This document shows positions 1 to 6,531 of a DNA stretch of 19,059 bases, piece after piece. Made by a program: the position numbers and the translations under genes. The stretch comes from JANWKQ01 sp040376605 (lineage in GTDB: Bacteria; Bacteroidota; Bacteroidia; CAIKAF01): assembly GCA_040376605.1 (NCBI GenBank), contig JBEIQI010000034.1, forward strand, positions 1 to 19,059, read 5' to 3'. The first letter of the stretch is position 1. Each line of letters begins with the position of its first letter. Below the pieces are notes generated by a model that searched no databases, was not told the DNA's origin, and saw nothing but the letters and a program-made list of their open reading frames with translations.

Positions 1-1047
1 CTTTTAATCGAAGACAATCCTGAAATGAGAGAAAATACAACTGAGATTTTGGAGTTGGCAGATTTTGTGGTAATATCTGCTCCTGATGGAAAAATGGGAG
101 TGGAGGCCGCCAAAGCTGAGAATCCTGATTTAATTATCTGCGATATTATGATGCCGGTTATGGATGGATATGAGGTGTTGAATGAATTATCAAGAGAGGA
201 GAAAACCTCTGTGATTCCTTTTATTTTTCTTACTGCCAAGGCCGAAAGAAATGACCTTAGAAAAGGCATGGAACTAGGAGGTGATGATTATTTAACCAAA
301 CCTTTAGACGATAGAGAGTTATTAAATGCTATTGAAGTAAGATTAAAAAAGACAGATCTTCTTAAAAAAACATTCACCCGCAATTTAGATGGATTAAATG
401 AATTCATGAGTTCGGCAAAAGGATTAGAAAAGCTTGATCAACTTTCTGCCGAAAAAAATATCAGAACCTATGCTAAAAAGGAACATATTTTTCATGAAGG
501 GGCTTACCCGAAAGGAATATATTTTATCAATAAAGGAAAAGTAAAAACTTATTTAACCAATACAGATGTCAAGGAGCTTATTACCGGATTATATAATGAA
601 GGTGATTTCTTTGGATATCTATCTTTATTGGAGGAATCAAAATACACGGATACTGCGGATGCTTTAGAAGAAACAGAAGTATGCTTAATTCCTAAAGAAG
701 ATTTTTTTGGCTTAATTTATAGTAGTGCGGAAGTTTCCAAAAAGTTTATAAAAATGCTTTCGAATGAGCTTTTAACCAAAGAAGATCAGTTAATCAAACT
801 TGCCTATAATTCAGTTAGGAAAAGAGTTGCGGAAGCCCTCGTGGTTTTATGTGATAAGTATGCTGCAAATAAAGAAGAAAAATTTTCTATGAAAATCTCT
901 CGTGACGATTTATCCAATATCGTTGGTACTTCAACCGAAACGGTGATTAGAACCTTGAGTGACTTTAAAGACGAAGGTTTGGTTGAAATGAAAGGTGGTA
1001 CCATTACCATTGTGAACTATTCAAAATTAGCTTCATTAAAAAACTAA
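1..1047 (+). CDS. Response regulator fused to Crp/Fnr-type regulator (5' end missing)
   Basis: Partial gene. The frame is open back to base 1, and the residues before the first in-window ATG (LLIEDNPE) are the first strand and acidic pocket of a receiver domain, so the true start lies upstream. Numbering from base 1: REC domain about 1-118 with acidic pair E4/D5, phospho-acceptor D48 in CDIMMP, T78 and K100 in LTKP. Then a cyclic-nucleotide-binding-type beta barrel about 145-260 and a Crp-family helix-turn-helix about 270-340 with recognition helix near 310-322 (TETVIRTL). This architecture implies a transcription factor controlled by phosphorylation, so a partner histidine kinase is expected but is not in view. 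There is no N-terminal cysteine cluster, so an FNR-like iron-sulfur sensor is unlikely. The recognition helix has Glu and Arg spaced as in FNR/CRP but lacks the extra CRP arginine. An FNR-type palindrome lies just downstream. The family call is strong; the signal sensed is unknown. Confidence 0.93.
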   Translation, partial: LLIEDNPEMRENTTEILELADFVVISAPDGKMGVEAAKAENPDLIICDIMMPVMDGYEVLNELSREEKTSVIPFIFLTAKAERNDLRKGMELGGDDYLTKPLDDRELLNAIEVRLKKTDLLKKTFTRNLDGLNEFMSSAKGLEKLDQLSAEKNIRTYAKKEHIFHEGAYPKGIYFINKGKVKTYLTNTDVKELITGLYNEGDFFGYLSLLEESKYTDTADALEETEVCLIPKEDFFGLIYSSAEVSKKFIKMLSNELLTKEDQLIKLAYNSVRKRVAEALVVLCDKYAANKEEKFSMKISRDDLSNIVGTSTETVIRTLSDFKDEGLVEMKGGTITIVNYSKLASLKN

Positions 1048-1068
1048 TTTACTAGACTTTTTTTAAAT

Positions 1069-1084
1069 AATGATGACAATCATT
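1069..1084. promoter_or_regulatory. FNR/CRP-type operator palindrome
   Basis: The sequence AATGAT-GACA-ATCATT is a perfect inverted repeat with 6-base arms and a 4-base spacer. It contains TGAT-N4-ATCA, the core of an FNR-type site. Its centre (about 1076.5) lies roughly 41-42 bases upstream of the start expected from the -7 box at 1106-1113, the class II activator position. It sits directly downstream of a Crp/Fnr-family gene, so that protein or a relative is the obvious candidate ligand. Binding is inferred. Confidence 0.6.
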
Positions 1085-1085
1085 T

Positions 1086-1113
1086 TTTGCCAATACCTGG
1101 TGTATTAAATTTG
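1086..1113 (+). promoter_or_regulatory. Bacteroidota-type promoter of the 135-aa gene
   Basis: A -33-like TTTG (1086-1089) is followed after 16 bases by TAAATTTG (1106-1113), a full match to the TAnnTTTG -7 box of Bacteroidota primary sigma factors. Transcription would begin near 1118, leaving a leader of about 18 bases before the ATG at 1136. The FNR-type palindrome overlaps the upstream edge of this promoter. Confidence 0.6.
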
Positions 1114-1135
1114 TAGAAATTTTGCTCACAACTCA

Positions 1136-1543
1136 ATGCAGGAGAATAAAATAATAATAGATGGGAATACTGCCTTGGCCGAAATCCAAAGTAGGTTCAA
1201 CCATTTGTTTCCATATCTTTGGTTGGAGTTTTATGATAAGGATACCGACGATTCTCATCCTTCTTCCAAAAGAATTAAATATATAGATGGTAAAACAGTA
1301 AGTCAATGCCGTGTGGGTCATAAAATTGGCACCATCACTATCTTGCCAGACATGTCTATATTAGATTTGGAGAATTTGTTTTTCGAAACAGTTGGCTTAT
1401 CCATTCAGGTTTTAAGGAAATCAGGAAATATTTGGATGGAAACTCCTCAAACCGACAGCTGGTCGCTAGAACAACAAAATAGACAAGGCGAAACTATTTC
1501 TGGGTTTATTACCAAACAAGGGGAAAAAAGGAAAGGACAATAA
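1136..1543 (+). CDS. Conserved hypothetical protein, probable target of the adjacent regulator
   Basis: 135 aa, soluble, with no signal peptide or membrane segment. I recognise the general type only as an unnamed conserved Bacteroidota protein; no function can be assigned. Visible segments are an N-terminal helix with an aromatic patch (LFPYLWLEFYDKD, 24-36), a central beta-rich part (KIGTITILPDMS, 63-74), then LSIQVLRKSGNIWMETP (88-104) and a C-terminal DSWSLEQQNRQGE stretch (107-119). The last ten or so residues are charged and probably disordered. The gene stands alone: it has its own promoter and an FNR-type palindrome at an activating distance, and 98 bases separate it from the next gene. 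Control by a Crp/Fnr-family factor, perhaps in low oxygen or under redox stress, is an inference from that box and not from the protein. Confidence 0.82.
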   Translation: MQENKIIIDGNTALAEIQSRFNHLFPYLWLEFYDKDTDDSHPSSKRIKYIDGKTVSQCRVGHKIGTITILPDMSILDLENLFFETVGLSIQVLRKSGNIWMETPQTDSWSLEQQNRQGETISGFITKQGEKRKGQ

Positions 1544-1641
1544 TCATCCTCCCATGAACCTTTTGATGCAATGAAGCCAAAAGTTTGTTAATTTTTTCAT
1601 CAAGTCCCGTTACTCGATTTTATTTCATTTACTTTTAAACC

Positions 1642-2130
1642 ATGGTTATCAAGCATACAATCATTGCATTTATATTTTCCCTAACGGTAAGCTTTTCATA
1701 TGCTCAATCGACCCTTCAATATGCCTCCTTTACGATGGTCCATGAAGGAATTAAGAACAATCAAGATCAACTGATTATTCTAAATTTTTGGGCTACCTGG
1801 TGCAAGCCATGTGTAGCCGAATTATCAGACTTTGAGCAAATCAATGCTGAATTCAAGAATAAAGGGGTACAGGTAATTTTGGCCAATTTAGATTTTCATT
1901 CTAAAACAGATTCATTAATTCCGCCTTTTATTGTAAAGCGAAACTTAAATTCTACCGTTTTGCATATTACCGATAAAGATCCTAATGATTGGATTAATCT
2001 GGTAGATATCACCTGGTCAGGCACCATACCTGCCACGGCCATTTATTATAAAGGAGAAAAAGTTTGGTTTGTGGAAGGTCAAACTGATTATGAAAACTTA
2101 AAATCAATAGTAACTAAATATATTAAATGA
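1642..2130 (+). CDS. Secreted TlpA/ResA-like thioredoxin-fold protein
   Basis: 162 aa. Residues 1-22 form a signal peptide ending in SYAQS, placing the protein in the periplasm or anchored from it. The thioredoxin fold follows, with the active site WATWCKPC (50-57; C54 and C57) at the usual place after the first core strand LIILNFW. The cis-proline strand is probably within the WSGTIPATAIYY segment near residues 125-136. Proteins like this reduce or shuttle disulfides on exported proteins, for example in cytochrome c maturation. No cytochrome genes are nearby, so the client is unknown. Its stop overlaps the start of the next redoxin gene (ATGA, 2127-2130), implying translational coupling. Fold and motif are clear; the exact redox role is not. 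Confidence 0.9.
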   Translation: MVIKHTIIAFIFSLTVSFSYAQSTLQYASFTMVHEGIKNNQDQLIILNFWATWCKPCVAELSDFEQINAEFKNKGVQVILANLDFHSKTDSLIPPFIVKRNLNSTVLHITDKDPNDWINLVDITWSGTIPATAIYYKGEKVWFVEGQTDYENLKSIVTKYIK

Positions 2131-2723
2131 TGAAAAAACTTATTTTATTTTTTGCCACGGCCACTACTTTATTATTTGCTCAATCTTATAAAATTGGAGA
2201 TGAGGTAAAGGATTTTTCTTTAAAAAATGTAGATGGGAAAATGGTAGCCATGAAAGACTTTTCGAAAGCAAAAGGTATCCTCGTTATTTTTACCTGTAAT
2301 CATTGTCCTTTTTCCGTTGCCTATGAACAACGTATTATGAATTTGGATGTAAAATATCGACCATTGGGGTATCCGGTTATAGCCATTAACCCCAATGATC
2401 CTGCCATTGTGCCGGATGATAGTTATGAAAATATGGTGAGAATTGCACAGGAAAAAGGATATACCTTTCCTTATCTTTTTGATGAAACACAGGAAGTGGC
2501 TAAAGCTTTTGGAGCAGCAAAAACACCCCATGTTTTTTTATTGAATAAGACAAAATCAAAATGGATTTTAGAATATATGGGTGCCATTGATAATAATTCG
2601 GACGATGCTACCCAGGCAGATAAAAAATATACCGAAGATGCGGTAGATGCTTTATTGGCCGGAAAAAAACCTGCGGTTACCGAAACCAAAGCCATTGGAT
2701 GTGGTGTTAAATGGAAAAAATAA
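2127..2723 (+). CDS. Thioredoxin/peroxiredoxin-like family protein with CNHCP motif
   Basis: 198 aa. The N-terminus (MMKKLILFFATATTLLFAQS) is a signal peptide, so the protein is exported. It is followed by the redoxin start KIGDEVKDFSLKNVDGK (22-38). The active-site motif is FTCNHCP (55-61; C57 and C60), characteristic of the redoxin subgroup often labelled PRX-like or AhpC/TSA family. The strand KTPHVFLLN carries the cis-proline. A third cysteine, C192, lies six residues from the C-terminus. Two adjacent start codons exist (2127 and 2130); the first overlaps the upstream stop. Coupling with the TlpA-like gene suggests the two act on the same exported substrates, or that one reduces the other. 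Thiol-disulfide exchange is likely; peroxidase activity is uncertain. Confidence 0.9.
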   Translation: MMKKLILFFATATTLLFAQSYKIGDEVKDFSLKNVDGKMVAMKDFSKAKGILVIFTCNHCPFSVAYEQRIMNLDVKYRPLGYPVIAINPNDPAIVPDDSYENMVRIAQEKGYTFPYLFDETQEVAKAFGAAKTPHVFLLNKTKSKWILEYMGAIDNNSDDATQADKKYTEDAVDALLAGKKPAVTETKAIGCGVKWKK

Positions 2724-3392
2724 GTGAACCCATCTTCACCTCATCCAAGTTCCAGGGGCTATGATCGGTTGGCTCCTTTTTATGATGATTTAGCCGGTCT
2801 TGTATTTGGTCAGGAAATGATTGATGCCCAGACCTGTTACTTAAATGCTATACCTCCCCATTCCAAGGTGTTAATGCTGGGCGGTGGCACCGGATGGATG
2901 CTTCAGGAAATGTTGAAACACAATGCCAGCCTCGAAGTTTGGTATATAGATAGTTCCCCTAAAATGCTGGAACTGGCTTCACAAAAATTAAATGAAAATA
3001 ATCAGGTACAATTTATTTTAGGTACCGAAGAGAATATTCCTGAAGGAATTGATTTTGATATATTAATCACTCATTTTTTTCTGGATCAATTTTCTGACCT
3101 CGAATTATCCACCATGATTAACCGGCTCACAAAATGGATGGGACCGGATGTTAAATGGTTAGTGGCTGATTTTGTGCCATCGCCCAAAACCCAACACCAA
3201 ATACTTTCATGGATGATGCATACTTTTTTTGGTTGGTCTGTAAAAAATCCGAATAAATCATTGGTGAATTGGGAGAATGCTTTGGCTGCGAATGGTTGGA
3301 GCTTTCAATCTCAACAATATTTTTTTCAGGATTTTATGAAGTCCGGAATAATGAAACAAATAAACAACAACAGCAGTACAAGGTTGAATTAG
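2724..3392 (+). CDS. Class I SAM-dependent methyltransferase
   Basis: 222 aa starting at a GTG that directly follows the stop codon of the preceding gene, in the same frame. No earlier start is possible, and a later one would cut the N-terminal helix GYDRLAPFYDDLAGLVFG, which is typical of this fold. Motif I is VLMLGGGTGWM (49-59) and the acidic residue after strand 2 is D76 in WYIDSSPKML. A motif-IV-like strand is FDILITHFFLDQF (111-123), and residues 144-150 (KWLVADF) form strand 5. These indicate SAM binding. The substrate cannot be told; small molecules such as quinone precursors or lipids are possible for this UbiE-like group. The abutting position suggests translational coupling with the redoxin gene. 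The last ten residues are Asn/Ser-rich and probably unstructured. Confidence 0.87.
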   Translation: MNPSSPHPSSRGYDRLAPFYDDLAGLVFGQEMIDAQTCYLNAIPPHSKVLMLGGGTGWMLQEMLKHNASLEVWYIDSSPKMLELASQKLNENNQVQFILGTEENIPEGIDFDILITHFFLDQFSDLELSTMINRLTKWMGPDVKWLVADFVPSPKTQHQILSWMMHTFFGWSVKNPNKSLVNWENALAANGWSFQSQQYFFQDFMKSGIMKQINNNSSTRLN

Positions 3393-3423
3393 TTAAATTT
3401 ACCTGATAGAATTCTTCGGAAAG

Positions 3424-4065
3424 ATGGGACAAAATGTTTCTACATGGATTTTAAGAATGGGTTGGCTTTTGATAGCCGCATTTTCTGTTTTTCTTTTTAG
3501 CACCACCACCCTTTATTTTTATTATTGTCTGGATAGCGATTATAATTTTTTGAGTAGGAAACAGGAGGTAGTATTTAATATTTTCTGGAGAACGGCTTTT
3601 TATATTCACATTACCGGCGGTATGTTTGCTTTATTGGTAGGACCGTTTCAGTTTATTTCATTTATTCGAAGGAAATGGGTAAAATGGCACCGGGCATTAG
3701 GGAAAATTTATCTGGGGGGCATTCTTTTTTTTGCCGGACCATCCGGCTTATTTATGGCCTTTTATGCAGAGGGAGGCACCATTGCCGTTATCGGTTTTAC
3801 ATTGATGGCTCTGGCCTGGATGTTTACAACCTATATGGCCTATGAAACCATTCGTAAAAAGGACATTATAGCCCATCGAGCCTGGATGACCCGAAGCTTT
3901 GCCTTAACCTTTGCGGCGGTTACCCTAAGGCTTTATGTGCCCATCTCATCTGCCATCTTTCATGTGCCCTGGCATTGGGTGGAAGAAAGCTCTGCCTGGG
4001 TGAGTTGGCTCCCCAATCTGCTGGTGGCTGAGTTAATTTTGTTAACGATGCCCAAAAAGCTTTAG
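3424..4065 (+). CDS. DUF2306 family integral membrane protein
   Basis: 213 aa with about six hydrophobic segments (roughly 12-33, 58-80, 93-113, 118-140, 156-173, 192-209). The DUF2306 signature is seen in three places: HITGGMFALLVGPFQF (62-77), WVKWHRALGKIYL (85-97) and IAHRAWMTRSFALTF (149-163). Histidines H62, H89 and H151 lie at helix ends in these blocks and could be ligand or cofactor sites, but that is speculation. The family has no established function. The gene starts 31 bases after the methyltransferase on the same strand, so it may belong to the same transcription unit. A TAAATTTA sequence at 3394-3401 could be a weak internal promoter box. The family assignment is confident. Confidence 0.87.
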   Translation: MGQNVSTWILRMGWLLIAAFSVFLFSTTTLYFYYCLDSDYNFLSRKQEVVFNIFWRTAFYIHITGGMFALLVGPFQFISFIRRKWVKWHRALGKIYLGGILFFAGPSGLFMAFYAEGGTIAVIGFTLMALAWMFTTYMAYETIRKKDIIAHRAWMTRSFALTFAAVTLRLYVPISSAIFHVPWHWVEESSAWVSWLPNLLVAELILLTMPKKL

Positions 4066-4126
4066 TTGGGTGTATCTTTTTGAACGTTTTAGCGTTTGGT
4101 TTGTATATCTCTTAAATCAACAGATA

Positions 4127-4690
4127 ATGAATCGTAAACTTCTTTCCTTTTTATTGGTTATTCCGTTGGTAGTATTTGCCTCTGATAAGATACTTCATAT
4201 GGATATCAAAAATAGCTCCCTTGGGGCCAATACTCAAATCGATGAAATCCATTCGGATGCCATCATCAATGATGACGAAATGGTGACCGAAATGAAAATT
4301 CTGATTAAGGATTTAAAAGGCAGAGAAAAGGCATTCAGAGAATCTAAGTATATAAGTGTTTGGGATCAACAAGTGAATGATGAACAACGTACCTTTTTAC
4401 GTAATAACGTAGTGAAGAAGTTAGAATCTAAAAATATTTGCCAACTCGATTTACAAAAATCATTTAGCAGATGTCCTAGTGGATATGATGCCGTGGTAAT
4501 CACCAAAGATAAAGTAATCACCTCCGAAGGTTGGATGATTTGTCGCTCGGGTTGTGATGAAAATCCGATTACCAAATTCCGATTTGATACTAAAACCGGT
4601 TTGGTAGAATGTAAAGTAAGTGATAAGGCCGGGTACCTAAAGCTGGATGATTTTTGCAAGCTTTATAAAACCGCCAAAGCAAGTATGTAA
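4127..4690 (+). CDS. Small secreted cysteine-rich protein of unknown function
   Basis: 187 aa from the ATG at 4127. The frame extends upstream to a GTG at 4070, but the ATG start gives a clean signal peptide (MNRKLLSFLLVIPLVVFA), so it is preferred. I do not recognise a family. The middle is charged and helical (residues about 40-90, including KDLKGREKAFRESKYISVWD). The C-terminal half holds six cysteines: one in NICQL, one in SRCPSG, two in MICRSGC, one in VECKV and one in DFCKL. This pattern suggests a small disulfide-stabilised periplasmic domain. Two thiol-redox proteins are encoded about 1.5-2.5 kb upstream on the same strand, and this could be one of their clients; that link is inference from proximity only. 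Confidence 0.75.
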   Translation: MNRKLLSFLLVIPLVVFASDKILHMDIKNSSLGANTQIDEIHSDAIINDDEMVTEMKILIKDLKGREKAFRESKYISVWDQQVNDEQRTFLRNNVVKKLESKNICQLDLQKSFSRCPSGYDAVVITKDKVITSEGWMICRSGCDENPITKFRFDTKTGLVECKVSDKAGYLKLDDFCKLYKTAKASM

Positions 4691-4705
4691 ACCAACTCAT
4701 TAAAA

Positions 4706-6439
4706 TTAATTGGCAATAATTTTTTTGCTGATTTTCCATTGATCCGTATTCCAAACCAAGAGATAAATTCCATTGGTCCAGGTGTTGGTTTGAATGGTAA
4801 ACGTTGAATTTCCGGAGCTAAATTCACCGGCATAGATCATTTGAACTACCTTTCCGGTAATATCTGTTACAAATAAACTTCCTTCGGCAACTTGTGTTGA
4901 ATTGATTTGAATATTCATGATACCATTACTAGGATTTGGATAGCTATTTATTTCCTGAGCATTCACAAATTCTTCCAAACCAACATTCCCCAAAATACTC
5001 ACCGAATCGCAGAAGGTGGCTGAATCTCCACATTCATTATAACTGGTTAAACAAACCAAATAACTTCCTGCAGCTGCATAGGTATGATTCGGATTGATGA
5101 GGGTTGAACTATTGCCATCACCAAAATTCCATAAGGCATTGATATTAGATATGGAGGTGTTAGAAAAATTAGCTGAAAAAACAGCATTGGTATAAGTGTA
5201 TTCTGCGGTGGGTAAAATAGGACAAATTAATACCGAATCACAAAGGGTATCAGCGCCACAAGCATTGGAGGTAATCAAACAAATATCATAGTTTTGATTG
5301 TTTGCATACGTATGAGATGGATTCGCAATGGTATCTGTACCGCCATCTCCAAAGCTCCAATCATAGTGGGTACCATAAGTTGAATTATCTGTAAAGTCAA
5401 TAGTAGATCCACTTACAACATTAAATGTATAATCGGCCAAAGGAGGTGTACAAACAAAGATAGAATCTACAATGGTATCATTGGGTCCACATGTATTTGA
5501 AACTATTTGGGTAACGGCATACCATCCAATATTGGTATAGGTATGCGCCGGGTTTTGAGATGTAGAGGTATCCCCATCTCCAAAATTCCAATACCAACCC
5601 GAAGCATTGGTTGATGCATCATTGAAGTCGATATCCAATCCTACCGCTGTTGTGGTAAAGCCTGCATTGGCACCAAATAAACAAACATTCACCGAGGTGC
5701 AGATGGTATCAATTCCGCATGCAGTATGAACATAAGAACATACCGTATAAGTTCCATTGGCTGTATAGGTATGTGTTGGGTTATAATTTGTATCTAATGC
5801 ACTTCCATCTCCATAATCCCAAACCGAAAATAGACTGGTATATAAAGTATCGGTTCCGTCTGCAAAAGTATAATCTGCCCCAATATTGGAATAGGTAAGG
5901 TTGTACAACATGGTAGTGTCATAATATAAATTGAGACGGCTTAACGAACTTCCAGCTTCTGTCCATATTTGTTGCGGAGCCGTGTTTGGCAATTGGAATT
6001 GCATTCCAAGTCGTCCTAAGGTTATAGGTAAACCGTTGATGTTTGATACAAAATTTGCAGGAGCATAAGAGTTGGATGTTCCCCTGCAAGCAAGTATACC
6101 TATAATATCACCTTGATTTACCACGATATTTAAACCAATGGTATCTGGATCTGCACTGTTTTGTGTAAGGTAAAGCACGTCAAAATTATCAGTTGTGGCT
6201 GAGAACAGAGGAGGATTCGTTTCTAGTCTCATAATAGCAAAACTCTGGGCGCCCGAGCTAGCATCGGTTGGAACATCAGCTGCGGTAATGGTAAAACAGG
6301 TTGGGGCAATAAACCAATACCCTCTTGTATTCCCTGTAAAGGTGGATGAATGCGCAGGTAATGTTATAGGGGTATAAGATTGCGCTTTAGAAACATTAAC
6401 GATGGTAAGGAGTACAAAAAATGATAGAATTTTTTTCAT
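4706..6439 (-). CDS. T9SS-exported protein with four PKD domains
   Basis: 577 aa. Signal peptide 1-20 (ends KAQ), then a domain of about 165 residues with no recognised family. Four PKD domains follow at roughly 187-253, 258-330, 334-406 and 410-482. Each shows the WxFGDG/WDYGDG core and the NPxHTY strand. The repeats share cysteines near the TYTVCSY position, in an ACG motif, and at the end of the repeat, so each is probably disulfide-braced. Residues 499-577 are a type A T9SS C-terminal sorting domain: YPNPSNG, then VTDITGKVV, then WTNGIYLLV, ending in KKIIAN. The protein should therefore be delivered to the cell surface or released. No catalytic motif is seen; adhesion, glycan binding or a structural surface role is plausible. 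Its promoter box is at 6465-6472, just after the terminator of the upstream deiminase gene. Confidence 0.92.
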   Translation of the reverse strand: MKKILSFFVLLTIVNVSKAQSYTPITLPAHSSTFTGNTRGYWFIAPTCFTITAADVPTDASSGAQSFAIMRLETNPPLFSATTDNFDVLYLTQNSADPDTIGLNIVVNQGDIIGILACRGTSNSYAPANFVSNINGLPITLGRLGMQFQLPNTAPQQIWTEAGSSLSRLNLYYDTTMLYNLTYSNIGADYTFADGTDTLYTSLFSVWDYGDGSALDTNYNPTHTYTANGTYTVCSYVHTACGIDTICTSVNVCLFGANAGFTTTAVGLDIDFNDASTNASGWYWNFGDGDTSTSQNPAHTYTNIGWYAVTQIVSNTCGPNDTIVDSIFVCTPPLADYTFNVVSGSTIDFTDNSTYGTHYDWSFGDGGTDTIANPSHTYANNQNYDICLITSNACGADTLCDSVLICPILPTAEYTYTNAVFSANFSNTSISNINALWNFGDGNSSTLINPNHTYAAAGSYLVCLTSYNECGDSATFCDSVSILGNVGLEEFVNAQEINSYPNPSNGIMNIQINSTQVAEGSLFVTDITGKVVQMIYAGEFSSGNSTFTIQTNTWTNGIYLLVWNTDQWKISKKIIAN

Positions 6440-6464
6440 AAAATGGTTTATAAAATATTACGGG

Positions 6465-6472
6465 CAAATATA
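6465..6472 (-). promoter_or_regulatory. -7 promoter box of the PKD/T9SS gene
   Basis: Read on the minus strand this is TATATTTG, a perfect TAnnTTTG box, 25 bases upstream of the ATG at 6439. No clear -33 TTG is seen. It lies immediately downstream of the terminator at 6478-6515, so the PKD gene is probably transcribed separately from the deiminase gene. Confidence 0.6.
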
Positions 6473-6477
6473 GGCAT

Positions 6478-6515
6478 AAAAAAGCCCATCACATATACGC
6501 TGTGACGGGCTTTTT
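6478..6515 (-). terminator. Intrinsic terminator downstream of the deiminase gene
   Basis: The stem is GCCC-A-TCACA (6484-6493) pairing with TGTGA-C-GGGC (6501-6510), with one A-C mismatch and a 7-base loop. It is flanked by an A-tract (6478-6483) and a T-tract (6511-6515). Because of the flanking tracts it could work in either direction. On the minus strand it follows the stop of the deiminase gene by about 16 bases. Confidence 0.8.
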
Positions 6516-6531
6516 AAAGATTCTGATGGAA

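Noticed and set aside
1553..1585. Possible hairpin after the 135-aa gene (CTTTTG with CAAAAG-like halves)
   Set aside because: The complementary halves are short, AT-rich and not followed by a proper T tract, so a terminator cannot be supported.
3394..3401. TAAATTTA as a promoter for the DUF2306 gene
   Set aside because: It matches seven of eight consensus positions but has no -33 element, and the gene lies close behind its neighbour, so an operon is simpler.
4070..4126. GTG-initiated N-terminal extension of the secreted cysteine-rich protein
   Set aside because: It would place 19 extra residues before a clear signal peptide starting at the ATG 4127.
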